Assembly (NCBI GenBank): GCA_910575075.1
Contig: CAJTCY010000014.1
Location: forward strand, 62,001-126,000
Reading direction: 5' to 3'
DNA: 64,000 nucleotides
DNA from: Lachnospiraceae bacterium
Lineage (GTDB): Bacteria; Bacillota; Clostridia; Lachnospirales; Lachnospiraceae
How positions within the stretch are numbered: the stretch's first letter is position 1; every line of letters begins with the position of its first letter. A program made the translations under genes and the position numbers. Below the pieces are notes generated by a model. That model searched no databases and had not been told where the DNA came from. It saw nothing but the letters and a program-made list of their open reading frames with translations. Positions 1-11,521 of this stretch are shown one piece after another.

Positions 1-2053
<2,053 letters not shown>

Positions 2054-2064
2054 GAGGGAAATAG

Positions 2065-4689
2065 ATGGATGACAGAATTTTTGACAGGATTGATGACGTT
2101 GATCTGAAGAAAACAATGGAGAGATCTTATATTGATTATGCGATGAGTGTAATAGCTTCCAGAGCTCTTCCAGATGTAAGAGACGGCTTAAAGCCTGTGC
2201 AGCGTCGGATTCTCTATGCTATGATTGAGCTGAATAATGGACCTGATAAACCTCACCGTAAATGTGCCCGTATCGTGGGTGATACCATGGGTAAATATCA
2301 TCCTCACGGAGACAGTTCTATCTATGGAGCTCTGGTAAATATGGCTCAGGAATGGTCTACCCGTTACATGCTGGTGGATGGTCATGGAAATTTTGGTTCT
2401 GTGGACGGCGACGGTGCGGCTGCCATGAGGTATACGGAGGCACGGTTAAGCAAGATTTCCATGGAAATGCTTGCAGATATCAATAAAGATACCGTTGATT
2501 TTGGGCCCAACTTCGATGAGACAGAGAAAGAACCCCTGGTTCTGCCATCACGTTTTCCAAATCTTTTAGTAAATGGAACTACTGGAATCGCAGTGGGAAT
2601 GGCGACAAATATACCGCCTCACAATCTAAGAGAAGTAATCGGGGCTGTGGTTAAGATCATTGATAACCGAATTCTTGAGGATCGTGATACAGAGATTGAG
2701 GAGATTTTAAAGATAGTCAAGGGGCCTGATTTTCCAACTGGAGGCATGATTCTTGGAACCTCCGGCATTGACCAGGCATACCGTACGGGCAGGGGCAAAG
2801 TAAAAGTGCGTGCTGTTACGGACATTGAGCCAATGGCAAACGGTAAGAACCGTATCGTGGTCACGGAACTCCCCTATATGGTAAATAAGGCGAGGCTGAT
2901 TGAGAAGATTGCAGATATGGTCCGGGATAAGAGAGTGGATGGCATCACAGAAATCCGGGATGAATCCAACCGGGAAGGAATGCGTATCTGTATTGAGCTT
3001 CGGCGGGATGTAAATCCTAATGTGATTCTAAATCAGCTCTATAAACATACACAGCTTCAAGATACTTTCGGAGTAATTATGCTTTCCCTGGTGAATAATG
3101 AGCCTAAGGTATTAAATCTCAAGGATATGCTGGGCTATTATTTAAAACATCAGGAAGAGGTTGTCACCAGAAGGACGAAATACGAGCTGAATAAGGCGGA
3201 AGAGCGTGCGCATATCTTACAGGGATTGCTGATTGCTCTTGATAATATTGATGAAGTGATCAGCATTATTCGGGGCAGTGAAAATGTTCAGCTTGCAAAA
3301 TCACGTTTGATGGAACGTTTTGCTCTTTCTGATGCTCAGGCACAGGCAATTGTAGATATGCGTCTCCGTGCGCTTACCGGTTTGGAACGCAGCAAGCTGG
3401 AAGCTGAATATAATCAATTGATGGATTTGATTGCTGAATTAAAGGCAATTCTTGCAGATGAGAAGAAGCTGCTTGGTGTTATCAGGGAAGAGATCATGGA
3501 GATCTCTGATAAATATGGCGATGATAGAAGAAGTTGCATCGGATTTGATGAATATGATATTTCCATGGAGGATTTGATCCCGGTTTCCAATACGGTAATT
3601 ACCATGACAAAGCTTGGATACATCAAGAGGATGAGCGTGGACAATTTCCGCAGCCAAAATCGCGGCGGAAAGGGAATCAAAGGCATGGAAACTATTGATG
3701 ACGATTATATTGAAGAACTTCTGATGACTACTACCCACCATTATTTGATGTTTTTTACGAATACAGGCAAGGTATACCGCATTAAGGCATATGAGATCCC
3801 GGAGGCTGGCAGAACTGCGAGAGGAACAGCTATCATCAATATACTGCAGCTTTCGCCCGGAGAAAAAATTACGGCAGTGATTCCTCTTCGGGAGTATAAG
3901 GATGATCATTATCTGTTTATGGCGACCAAAAATGGAATAGTCAAGAAAACTCCTGTGACAGATTATGCGAATGTCAGGAAAAAGGGACTTGCCGCAATCA
4001 ATCTTCGGGAAGAAGATGAATTGATTGAGGTTAAATTTACAGATAATACGAAAGATATCCTGATGGTGACAAAATATGGGCAATGTATTCGGTTCCATGA
4101 GACGGATGTGAGAAGTACTGGAAGAACTTCTATGGGTGTAATTGGAATGAATTTGTCTGACAGGGATGAAATTGTAGGAATGCAGATGGATACCCAGGGT
4201 GAATATCTCTTGATAGCTTCTGAAAAAGGGCTTGGAAAGCTTACCAGAATGGAAGAGTTTACACCTCAGAACCGCGGCGGAAAAGGAGTAAAATGTTATA
4301 AAATCACAGATAAAACAGGAAATATTATCGGTGTGAAGGCTGTTAATCAGGAAAATGAAATTTTGATGATTACGACAGAAGGAATTATTATCCGCATGAA
4401 AGTGGAAGGAATCTCAGTACTGGGCCGTGTCACTTCCGGTGTGAAATTGATGAATCTTGATGATGACATTACAGTGGCAAGTATTGCTAAGGTCAGAGAA
4501 GATAAATCTCTTATGGAGAATGCCGAAGAAAGTGAACTTATCACAGAAGAAGAAGCGGAGAAAAGCGCAAAAATGGCAGAAGAAGCTGCGCGCAGAATGA
4601 ACAGTCCTGTGGAAGAAACAAATGAAGCATTGATGAAAGAATTAATCGAAAGAGCTGAATCTGATAGAAAAGATCAGGAAGATCAGTGA
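2065..4689 (+). CDS. gyrA: DNA gyrase subunit A
   Basis: Breakage-reunion subunit of gyrase, 874 residues. The N-terminal domain contains QRRILYAM and the catalytic tyrosine in [13 protein letters not shown] (Y123). Beta-pinwheel repeats fill residues from about 500 to 810, including a GyrA box-like [10 protein letters not shown]. An acidic tail rich in Glu and Lys follows. In the quinolone region the sequence is [17 protein letters not shown], so the position equivalent to E. coli Asp87 is Gly88 here; this could be a natural lineage state. ATG 2065 follows GGAGGGAAATAG. gyrB lies directly upstream. Confidence 0.97.
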   Translation: MDDRIFDRIDDVDLKKTMERSYIDYAMSVIASRALPDVRDGLKPVQRRILYAMIELNNGPDKPHRKCARIVGDTMGKYHPHGDSSIYGALVNMAQEWSTRYMLVDGHGNFGSVDGDGAAAMRYTEARLSKISMEMLADINKDTVDFGPNFDETEKEPLVLPSRFPNLLVNGTTGIAVGMATNIPPHNLREVIGAVVKIIDNRILEDRDTEIEEILKIVKGPDFPTGGMILGTSGIDQAYRTGRGKVKVRAVTDIEPMANGKNRIVVTELPYMVNKARLIEKIADMVRDKRVDGITEIRDESNREGMRICIELRRDVNPNVILNQLYKHTQLQDTFGVIMLSLVNNEPKVLNLKDMLGYYLKHQEEVVTRRTKYELNKAEERAHILQGLLIALDNIDEVISIIRGSENVQLAKSRLMERFALSDAQAQAIVDMRLRALTGLERSKLEAEYNQLMDLIAELKAILADEKKLLGVIREEIMEISDKYGDDRRSCIGFDEYDISMEDLIPVSNTVITMTKLGYIKRMSVDNFRSQNRGGKGIKGMETIDDDYIEELLMTTTHHYLMFFTNTGKVYRIKAYEIPEAGRTARGTAIINILQLSPGEKITAVIPLREYKDDHYLFMATKNGIVKKTPVTDYANVRKKGLAAINLREEDELIEVKFTDNTKDILMVTKYGQCIRFHETDVRSTGRTSMGVIGMNLSDRDEIVGMQMDTQGEYLLIASEKGLGKLTRMEEFTPQNRGGKGVKCYKITDKTGNIIGVKAVNQENEILMITTEGIIIRMKVEGISVLGRVTSGVKLMNLDDDITVASIAKVREDKSLMENAEESELITEEEAEKSAKMAEEAARRMNSPVEETNEALMKELIERAESDRKDQEDQ

Positions 4690-4722
4690 TTTTATATGTG
4701 CATTAGAACAGAGAGGTATGTT

Positions 4723-5598
4723 ATGATCGAGAATCATATAAAAAATGAAAAATATATATACCAAAGAGCTGTGATCATGGGAACAGGCACGCTGGCGTTG
4801 TTGTGTGCCTCTGTTCTCGTAGAAAAATACCAAATTCCCTGTGAAATTTTCGATACAGGGGAGGAAGCTTCTAAGACTTTAGAACGTCAGGCAAAAGGAA
4901 AAGACTTGAAATATCAATACATTTCAAGGAAAGAACTGGCTGATTATCTTGCAGGTATCAATGAACCTGCTTTGCTGATCAGCGCCATCAATCCTTGGAT
5001 TATTCCGGGGAGAGTCCTGGCAAACAACAATCTTCTGGCAGTAAACTGCCATCAGGCATTGCTTCCAGAGCATCCGGGAAGAAATGCTGAGATGTGGGCG
5101 ATTTACGAACAGGATGAGAAGACAGGAATTACTTGGCATATCATCAGACCTCAGGTGGACGGAGGAGAGATCTTGATACAAAAAGAAATTCCCATAACAA
5201 AAAAGGACACTTCTTTTCAAATTTTCAGAAAACAGATAAAACTTGCCGAGGAAGCTTTTCTGGAAATATTAGAAGAACTGCTGAATGGTACAGTGAAAGG
5301 ATATGCCCAATCTGGAGAACAGCCTCAAATTCGCTATTCCTGGGAAACTCCGGAAGAAGGAAGGCTGAATACAGAATGGCCGTTTGATAAGATCAGCGCT
5401 TTTTTACGTGCCCTGGATTACGGCGGGCTTGAGGTTGTTAAAAAACCATATATAGAAAAGGGTGCAAAAAATATTTTCTGGAAAAGCTATAAGATTATAG
5501 AAGAACCTCAGGGACGAGAAGAAATTTGTTTTTCCCAGGATGAAATTTGTATACTTCGAAAAGAAGGAAAGATTTTATTAAAAGGTATTTTTGAATAG
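4723..5598 (+). CDS. formyltransferase-family protein
   Basis: A 291-residue protein with a formyltransferase fold. The N-terminal half has a Gly-rich start (VIMGTGTLALLCASVL), then NCHQALLPEHPGRNAE with the expected catalytic Asn and His, and TGITWHIIRPQVDGGEIL, where the second His and Asp match the family triad. Enzymes of this fold move a formyl group from 10-formyl-tetrahydrofolate to Met-tRNA, a nucleotide sugar or an amine. The C-terminal half does not look like the Met-tRNA-binding domain of Fmt, so a small-molecule or sugar acceptor is more likely, and the neighbouring polysaccharide-type genes agree. ATG 4723 is preferred over 4696 because AGAGAGG lies just upstream. It begins 33 bases after gyrA. 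Confidence 0.7.
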   Translation: MIENHIKNEKYIYQRAVIMGTGTLALLCASVLVEKYQIPCEIFDTGEEASKTLERQAKGKDLKYQYISRKELADYLAGINEPALLISAINPWIIPGRVLANNNLLAVNCHQALLPEHPGRNAEMWAIYEQDEKTGITWHIIRPQVDGGEILIQKEIPITKKDTSFQIFRKQIKLAEEAFLEILEELLNGTVKGYAQSGEQPQIRYSWETPEEGRLNTEWPFDKISAFLRALDYGGLEVVKKPYIEKGAKNIFWKSYKIIEEPQGREEICFSQDEICILRKEGKILLKGIFE

Positions 5599-5611
5599 TA
5601 AATGATATTAT

Positions 5612-5656
5612 AAACTCCGCATCAATTCTGAAAGTAAAGAATTTGATGCGGAGTTT
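5612..5656. terminator. bidirectional terminator between convergent genes
   Basis: An inverted repeat pairs ACTCCGCATCAA with TTGATGCGGAGT around a short loop, with T-runs on both outer sides. It lies between the formyltransferase gene (plus) and the SGNH gene (minus) and can serve both. Confidence 0.8.
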
Positions 5657-5668
5657 TGGGAGGACGGT

Positions 5669-6697
5669 TTAATATTTAAAATAATTATAACTGCGGATCA
5701 GTGCATAGTAGTCTTCTGCTTGTTGATCCCAGGTTTGATAAATATCTTTTCCCTGATGATTTTCCAGATCAAATGTTTCCATCAAATATTGTCCATATAC
5801 TTTTGTAAACTTGAAAGATCCATTAATATTTGTATGATTGATATTCTCGAAATCATTGTTTTCCTCAAAATTAAACTTTTCATATAATTCTATGTCGTTA
5901 AAATTCAAAAAATCCATTCCATATTCTTTTATAATATCTCCCACACGATTATAACCGCTTAAATTTTTTTTCCAAAGTACTGGAGGAGCTATAAATTGAA
6001 TTTTAATATCTTGCTGCTGTGTGCACCATTCCAGCAAATCTCTGAGAGCAGCTTCATTTCCGCTTCCAATATCAGTTCTTTCATCCGAATAAGGATGCTT
6101 TTTGTCTTTGTCAAGTCCATGAGATAAAAATCCTTTCTGATAAGTAGAATTTAAATAAGAAGGACGTGTCTGTACAAAATCATCTTCACTTAATTCTTTC
6201 CATCTGGAGTGAAACTGCATGATAGGGAAATAATATTGCAGCTTATCCATGCCGGTGATCTCAGAATATCTGCAGTAATTTTCAATCATATCGATACGGT
6301 TCAAAGAAAATTTCATATTGTCCAGCACAAGATAAAATTTTTTATCTTCCTTATTTGTCTGAGCAAAGGCAGTTGCGTCGATCACCAATACTTTAGGTTT
6401 TTGAGTTTTTAATGCCTCTATGGCAACGTTTTTCATGACATAGCTTGGCATGATCGAAGTTGAAATTTCCATGGACGCCATTCCAAGCTCCTTCCAGGCA
6501 AAAGCAGGCTGCCAATATTTATAAGTATGGCTGTTGCCGACAAATACTGCATCAACTGTATTTGGTTTAAGATTATAATATCCCTCGAACATCATTTCAG
6601 CATCTTCTGCATTTGGTCCTAATATGCTGTTGATTCCGGAAAAGATAAATATTCCTGTCAGAAAAAAAGCAATTGTTTTTATAAATTTTTTGATCAT
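5669..6697 (-). CDS. SGNH-type acyltransferase/esterase partner of MBOAT
   Basis: A 342-residue protein with one N-terminal membrane segment (about residues 5-24) and an extracytoplasmic SGNH-like domain. The nucleophile block reads VGNSHTYKYW (GxSHT, about 53-58). A C-terminal D..NHTNINGS block (about 285-295) supplies the likely Asp/His pair. Such proteins (DltD, AlgX/AlgJ or PatB-like) finish O-acetylation of a cell-surface polymer using acyl groups delivered by a membrane MBOAT protein. The MBOAT gene lies 11 bases upstream on the same strand, so the pair forms an operon. The acceptor polymer cannot be told from the sequence. Confidence 0.75.
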   Translation of the reverse strand: MIKKFIKTIAFFLTGIFIFSGINSILGPNAEDAEMMFEGYYNLKPNTVDAVFVGNSHTYKYWQPAFAWKELGMASMEISTSIMPSYVMKNVAIEALKTQKPKVLVIDATAFAQTNKEDKKFYLVLDNMKFSLNRIDMIENYCRYSEITGMDKLQYYFPIMQFHSRWKELSEDDFVQTRPSYLNSTYQKGFLSHGLDKDKKHPYSDERTDIGSGNEAALRDLLEWCTQQQDIKIQFIAPPVLWKKNLSGYNRVGDIIKEYGMDFLNFNDIELYEKFNFEENNDFENINHTNINGSFKFTKVYGQYLMETFDLENHQGKDIYQTWDQQAEDYYALIRSYNYFKY

Positions 6698-6708
6698 GTC
6701 TATACTCC

Positions 6709-8307
6709 TTAAAATTGCTGATAAATAAAATCAGTGCTGTTGTATGCAGGTCCATAAATCCCGAAAATAATAATAAGGAAAAATGCTGTCCAATAAATCA
6801 GCCATCGGAAAATAATTCCCTGGGATGCAATGCTTTCACGGATTTGAATGCCTCTCTCATGGGCAAAATCTACCAACAAAAGTAAAACTGACATTACAAA
6901 AGCAACGGTCAGGTCTTTTCCATCCAGCCCCAGATTAAATAATGTTCCATCTACTAACTGCCATGGCATGGGACAGAGAAATATGTTTTGTATCATGATA
7001 AAAGCCATAGTGCAGGAAGCTGATTTTGAAAAAAATCTTCCGATAGAACAGAGTATAAAGGTGCGCAGCGTCTGAAACAGCTTCCAGCCCAAAGATGTCT
7101 CTTTTACATGAAACAGAGAGATTCCCTTTTTGTATAACGGCTGCAGTAAAATTCCAGCCGCAATAATAGTTCCGTTCCATATGCCATATGCTGCATATTT
7201 CCAATTGGGGCCATGCCAGAATCCTACCAGAAAATATACCAAAAACATCGCAAGAAATGGAGGAAGACGTTTTCCTATGTAATTTCCAAATATTTTTCTT
7301 GCTTTTTTTCCAAGAACCGCAAATTTCTTAGAAAGAGATAAGGGATAGAAAATATAATCCTTCATCCATCCGCCGAGGGTAATATGCCATCTGCGCCAAA
7401 ATTCTTCAATTGATTTTGAAAAATAAGGCTGCCTGAAATTTACTTCCAGATCTATTCCAAATATCTGGGAGATACCTGTCGCGATATCCATCCCTCCTGA
7501 AAAATCTGCGTAAATCTGCAATCCGTAACAAATTCCTGATATTAATAAAATCATTCCGCCGTAGTCAGTATAGTTATTGAAGACGGTGTTGACAACTGTT
7601 CCGATACGGTCAGCCAGAATTAATTTTTTCATAAATCCCCATAAAATTAACTGACATCCAAATTTTAGTTTTGTTGAATCAAAGGCATGTCCTTCCTTAA
7701 ATTGGACAGCTAATTTATCATATCTGGCAATGGGTCCCTGTACAATCTGCGGAAAATAAGACATAAAAAGAGCAAACTTCAAAAAATTCCGGTCAGCTTT
7801 GTATTTTTCCCAGTATATATCTGCCATGTAGCTGATTGCCTGTAAGGTATAAAAAGAAATTCCCAGCGGTATCAATAGATCAAGCTGAAGATTTTTTATT
7901 TTGATGCCAAAAATTTGAAACAATGATGAAGCATTTCCAATAAAAAAATTGGAATATTTAAAAAATAGTAAAACGCCAAGATCAATTATAATTCCCAGAA
8001 ACAGAATCAGTTTTTTCTTTCTGGAAACAGAAAGTTTATATTTTTTACGTTCAGATGAAGTCATATGACCGCTGTGAATTTTTAAATAATATACTTTCTT
8101 CAGATTTTGTCTTTCAAGAAATAGTCCGGTCAGCCAGGTTATCACAGTCATTCCTGCAAGTACAAAAACAAGATAAGCGCTGTTCCACCAATAGAAAAGA
8201 TAGCTGGCGGCAAGCAGAACAATCCAGCGGTGTTTTATTGGAAAGGAAAAATAAGCAATACAAACTACTGCTATAAATATTAAAAAAATTGCAGATGTAA
8301 AAGACAT
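6709..8307 (-). CDS. MBOAT family O-acyltransferase
   Basis: A 532-residue polytopic membrane protein of the AlgI/DltB/PatA type. It has about ten hydrophobic segments and the family signatures EEFWRRWHITLGGWM with its conserved His (about residue 312) and GFWHGPNWKYAAYG with the essential His (about 362). MBOAT proteins pass an acyl group across the membrane to a surface polysaccharide or teichoic acid. ATG 8307 is chosen because AGGAGGA lies about ten bases upstream; a TTG seven codons earlier would overlap that ribosome site. The SGNH partner follows after 11 bases. Confidence 0.87.
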   Translation of the reverse strand: MSFTSAIFLIFIAVVCIAYFSFPIKHRWIVLLAASYLFYWWNSAYLVFVLAGMTVITWLTGLFLERQNLKKVYYLKIHSGHMTSSERKKYKLSVSRKKKLILFLGIIIDLGVLLFFKYSNFFIGNASSLFQIFGIKIKNLQLDLLIPLGISFYTLQAISYMADIYWEKYKADRNFLKFALFMSYFPQIVQGPIARYDKLAVQFKEGHAFDSTKLKFGCQLILWGFMKKLILADRIGTVVNTVFNNYTDYGGMILLISGICYGLQIYADFSGGMDIATGISQIFGIDLEVNFRQPYFSKSIEEFWRRWHITLGGWMKDYIFYPLSLSKKFAVLGKKARKIFGNYIGKRLPPFLAMFLVYFLVGFWHGPNWKYAAYGIWNGTIIAAGILLQPLYKKGISLFHVKETSLGWKLFQTLRTFILCSIGRFFSKSASCTMAFIMIQNIFLCPMPWQLVDGTLFNLGLDGKDLTVAFVMSVLLLLVDFAHERGIQIRESIASQGIIFRWLIYWTAFFLIIIFGIYGPAYNSTDFIYQQF

Positions 8308-8506
8308 TTTTGCAGTTCCTCCTAGCAATTAATTTCTAAAACACTAATAATTATTTAAATATTATTTAGAAATTATGATATAAATTTGATAAAAGTATAA
8401 TCTCAATGGAATGAAATTTTTTATTGATAAATATTAATATCAAACTTGTATCACAATTTAGGATTATTTTGAAGTTGCATAACAAAAAAAATTATGGAGG
8501 GAATAT

Positions 8507-9520
8507 ATGAAAAAATGTATAAAATGCGGACTTCCTGAACATTATCAGGGAATTATATTAAATAAAAATCAGGTATGTAATTATTGTGAATTTTATGAAA
8601 CCCATAAAGATGTATTTTCAGATTATAAAGCTCTGGAAAAAACATTTGAAGATGAGATAGAAAAAGCAAAGAAAAAAGCGGCAGAAACTGGGGCAAAATA
8701 TGATTGTATTACCGGTTTAAGCGGAGGAAAAGACGGTGCCTATATTACTTATCAGCTTCAGCATAAATATGGGCTGCGGGTATTGACTTATACTTTGGAT
8801 AATGGATTTTCTACAGAATTTGGAAGAAAGAATATTGAGATTCTTCTGGATAAGCTGGATGTGGAACATATCTGGGTAAATGTAAAAGATTCTACACTCC
8901 GTCAGTTTTATTCTGCCAGTATGAGGCTGATAAAAAATTTTTGCAGCGTATGTTTTCATTTCTGCCATTATTACAGTCATCTTCTGGCGTCACAATATGG
9001 TATTCCCCTGATTGTGAATGGACGTACCAGAAGCCAGATTCTTCAGTCAGCAGACAGTATGAAAGGAATTGAACCTTTTGAGATATCAAGGGATTTAAAA
9101 TCATTTGAATACCAGATGTTTAAAAGGCTGATCGATAAACTGGAAAACAACAGCTGTATTGATTTTATGCCAGATCATGAGATAACATCTCTTTCTTATT
9201 TTATGTATCATGATATCAGTGATGATGAAAAAATAAAATTTCTGGAAGAAAATCTTGGATGGATGAAACCAAAGAGCAGTGTTCCTCATGCTGATTGCTG
9301 GGCTCATCCTGTTGCAGAATACTATAGTATTGTAAAACATGGTTATCCAGTCCGTACAGGGGAACTGGCGGAAATGGTGAGAGAGGGGAAGATGCAATTA
9401 TCCCAGGCAGAAAAGGAATGCAGAGAAGACTGGAACATGTATCAGGTTCTTGAGCCAGAGATTGAGGAGAGATTTATGAGAAGAATTTGCATTAAGAACA
9501 GATTAGAGTGTCAAGGCTGA
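8507..9520 (+). CDS. PP-loop ATPase, N-acetyl sugar amidotransferase-like
   Basis: A 337-residue adenylating enzyme of the N-type ATP pyrophosphatase superfamily. The N-terminus has a zinc-ribbon-like pair, CIKCGLPE and CNYCEFYE. The PP-loop reads GLSGGKDGAY (about residues 73-82). A further Cys/His cluster (CSVCFHFCHYY) lies near residue 150. The layout resembles WbpG/LPS-type N-acetyl sugar amidotransferases that make acetamidino sugars with ammonia from a glutaminase partner; no HisH or HisF partner is next to it here. GGAGGG precedes ATG 8507, and a terminator follows. Transcription diverges from the MBOAT operon. The exact substrate is unknown. Confidence 0.65.
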   Translation: MKKCIKCGLPEHYQGIILNKNQVCNYCEFYETHKDVFSDYKALEKTFEDEIEKAKKKAAETGAKYDCITGLSGGKDGAYITYQLQHKYGLRVLTYTLDNGFSTEFGRKNIEILLDKLDVEHIWVNVKDSTLRQFYSASMRLIKNFCSVCFHFCHYYSHLLASQYGIPLIVNGRTRSQILQSADSMKGIEPFEISRDLKSFEYQMFKRLIDKLENNSCIDFMPDHEITSLSYFMYHDISDDEKIKFLEENLGWMKPKSSVPHADCWAHPVAEYYSIVKHGYPVRTGELAEMVREGKMQLSQAEKECREDWNMYQVLEPEIEERFMRRICIKNRLECQG

Positions 9521-9532
9521 TGAAATAAAAAA

Positions 9533-9580
9533 GAATGGAATAATTTGAAAGCTTGCATTTTGAATTATTCCATTTTTTTT
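9533..9580 (+). terminator. rho-independent terminator
   Basis: AATGGAATAATT pairs with the matching AATTATTCCATT, followed by a run of eight T. It lies 13 bases after the PP-loop gene. Confidence 0.8.
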
Positions 9581-9744
9581 CAGATGGAGAAATCACCTTA
9601 TAGTCAGAGTATCAGCAAGTAGATTTTTAACACCTGAATTTTTTTGTAAAAAATCATGCTATATACTTCACAATTAACAATTTTTTTGTTAATATTTTAC
9701 TATATATGGTCTTGTAAGATAGAAAAAGTGAAGGATGGTGTTAC

Positions 9745-11496
9745 ATGACACACATAGAAAAGGCAGAAAAGCTTCTTCATCAGCAATACCATTGTTCTCA
9801 GGCATTGTTTGGGGCATTCGCAGAAGATTTTGGCTTAGACTTAAAGTCAGCGTTTAAAATAAGCACATGTTTTGGAGGAGGAATGCGCCAGGGGGGAATC
9901 TGCGGCTGTATCACGGCTTCTTTGCTCGTCCTGGGAATGGGGCTCGGATTCTATGATTCCCAGGACAGAGAACAGGAGGTATATGGGAATAAGAAAACAG
10001 ATGAATTTATGAAACGTTTTACCGCGGGTATGCAAGGGGCGGTAAACTGCCGTGATATTTTGGGAAAAGATATTTCAAAACCAAAAGAAATGGCGCAGAT
10101 ACGCAGAGAAGGATTGATTTTACAGAAATGTCCAAGAGCAATGAGTATCAGTATTGAAATACTGGAAGATATTTTAAAAGAATATTTTGACAAGATAGAA
10201 GAGAGAAACTTCAGCCTGGAAGATATTCCGGAAAACGATAAGATGCAGGCTGTAATGGAGAATATGAATAGACTTTATCAATTTCGAAGGAATGTCAATG
10301 ATCTTTTATTTTCTTCTTCCAAAGAGATTGGTTTTATTCAGTTTGATATCCGAAAGTTTAAGATTGTCAATGATTTATATGGAGAAAAATTTGGGGATGA
10401 AGTATTAGAATTTATAAAAAAACAGTTAGATAAAATTTGCCAGAGAAACCAGTATTTTATAAATCTGCGCAGTGATGTTTTTATGGTTGTAACAGAATAT
10501 GGCAGAGAGGAGGAATTGATAGAATTTATAGAAAGGCTTGACTCCAGAATTAAAAATTACAAAAACATTAAGATTCAGATTACGTATGGTGTCTATACGG
10601 TAGAAGATAAAGAAATGGAATTAAGGCAGATGGAGGACAGAGCGGCAATGGCAAGAAGAGCCGCAAAAAATAATGTGCTTGCAAATATATTATTTTATAA
10701 GGAGCAGTTCAAGGAATCCTTATACAATCGGAAATTTATAGAAGAAAATATGCAGGCAGCTATTGCAGAACGGCAGTTTATGATGTATCTTCAGCCAAAA
10801 TACAGCATTTCCAGAAATGAAATAATCGGTGCGGAGGCTTTGGTCAGATGGAAGAACCCGGAACGTGGAATGATTTATCCTAATGAATTTATTCCTGTGA
10901 TTGAAGAAAATGGATTTATAAAAAAGGTTGATTATTATATCTGGGAAGAAGCATGCCGTTTTATCAAAAAATGTGAAAATGCAGGAATTCATCTATGCCC
11001 GATATCCGTGAATGTTTCAAGAATTCATCTACAGGATAATGAATGTATTCAGGTTCTTTCTGATTTGATCAGGAGGAGCGGCATTCCTAAAAATTGTCTG
11101 GAACTGGAAATTACAGAGACAGCAGACGACCAGCAGGTCAGTGCAAAAGCATTGCAGCTTAAGGAAGAAGGATATACACTGCTGATGGATGACTTTGGAA
11201 GCGGTTATTCTTCCCTGAATATTTTGCTGGAAACTCCTTTCGATGTGATAAAACTTGATAAAAAATTTATTGAAAATATGATGTTGTCTGAAAAAGGAAG
11301 GCTGATTTTGGAACAGGTGGTCCTGATGGCAGAGAAACTGGAACTGGGACTTCTGGCAGAGGGCGTTGAAACCAGGGAACAGGTAGATCTGTTGAAAAGT
11401 ATTGGATGTGATCAGGTACAAGGTTATTATTATGCACAACCTATGCCGGAGGAAGAGTTTTTTGATCTTTTAAAGAGCAGTAAGAAAGAGAGATAA
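9745..11496 (+). CDS. C_GCAxxG_C_C domain / degenerate GGDEF / EAL protein
   Basis: A 583-residue cytoplasmic fusion. Residues 1 to about 140 form a C_GCAxxG_C_C domain (STCFGGGMRQGGICGCITAS, then later Cys residues), a family tied to redox or metal binding. Residues about 190-320 are GGDEF-like, but the signature position reads RSDVF, so cyclase activity is doubtful. Residues about 340-580 form an apparently complete EAL domain: GAEALVRW, ELEITET, DDFGSGYSSL, KLDKKFI, EGVET and QGYYYAQPM. This predicts a phosphodiesterase that cleaves cyclic di-GMP, with the N-terminus as a possible redox sensor. A secreted arabinofuranosidase follows after 25 bases. Confidence 0.85.
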   Translation: MTHIEKAEKLLHQQYHCSQALFGAFAEDFGLDLKSAFKISTCFGGGMRQGGICGCITASLLVLGMGLGFYDSQDREQEVYGNKKTDEFMKRFTAGMQGAVNCRDILGKDISKPKEMAQIRREGLILQKCPRAMSISIEILEDILKEYFDKIEERNFSLEDIPENDKMQAVMENMNRLYQFRRNVNDLLFSSSKEIGFIQFDIRKFKIVNDLYGEKFGDEVLEFIKKQLDKICQRNQYFINLRSDVFMVVTEYGREEELIEFIERLDSRIKNYKNIKIQITYGVYTVEDKEMELRQMEDRAAMARRAAKNNVLANILFYKEQFKESLYNRKFIEENMQAAIAERQFMMYLQPKYSISRNEIIGAEALVRWKNPERGMIYPNEFIPVIEENGFIKKVDYYIWEEACRFIKKCENAGIHLCPISVNVSRIHLQDNECIQVLSDLIRRSGIPKNCLELEITETADDQQVSAKALQLKEEGYTLLMDDFGSGYSSLNILLETPFDVIKLDKKFIENMMLSEKGRLILEQVVLMAEKLELGLLAEGVETREQVDLLKSIGCDQVQGYYYAQPMPEEEFFDLLKSSKKER

Positions 11497-11521
11497 GGAA
11501 GGGAAAGGAGATGTAAATGTG

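Noticed and set aside
9745-10200. Active GGDEF diguanylate cyclase
   Set aside because: The signature position reads RSDVF, so the substrate-binding GG is lost; only EAL activity is predicted.
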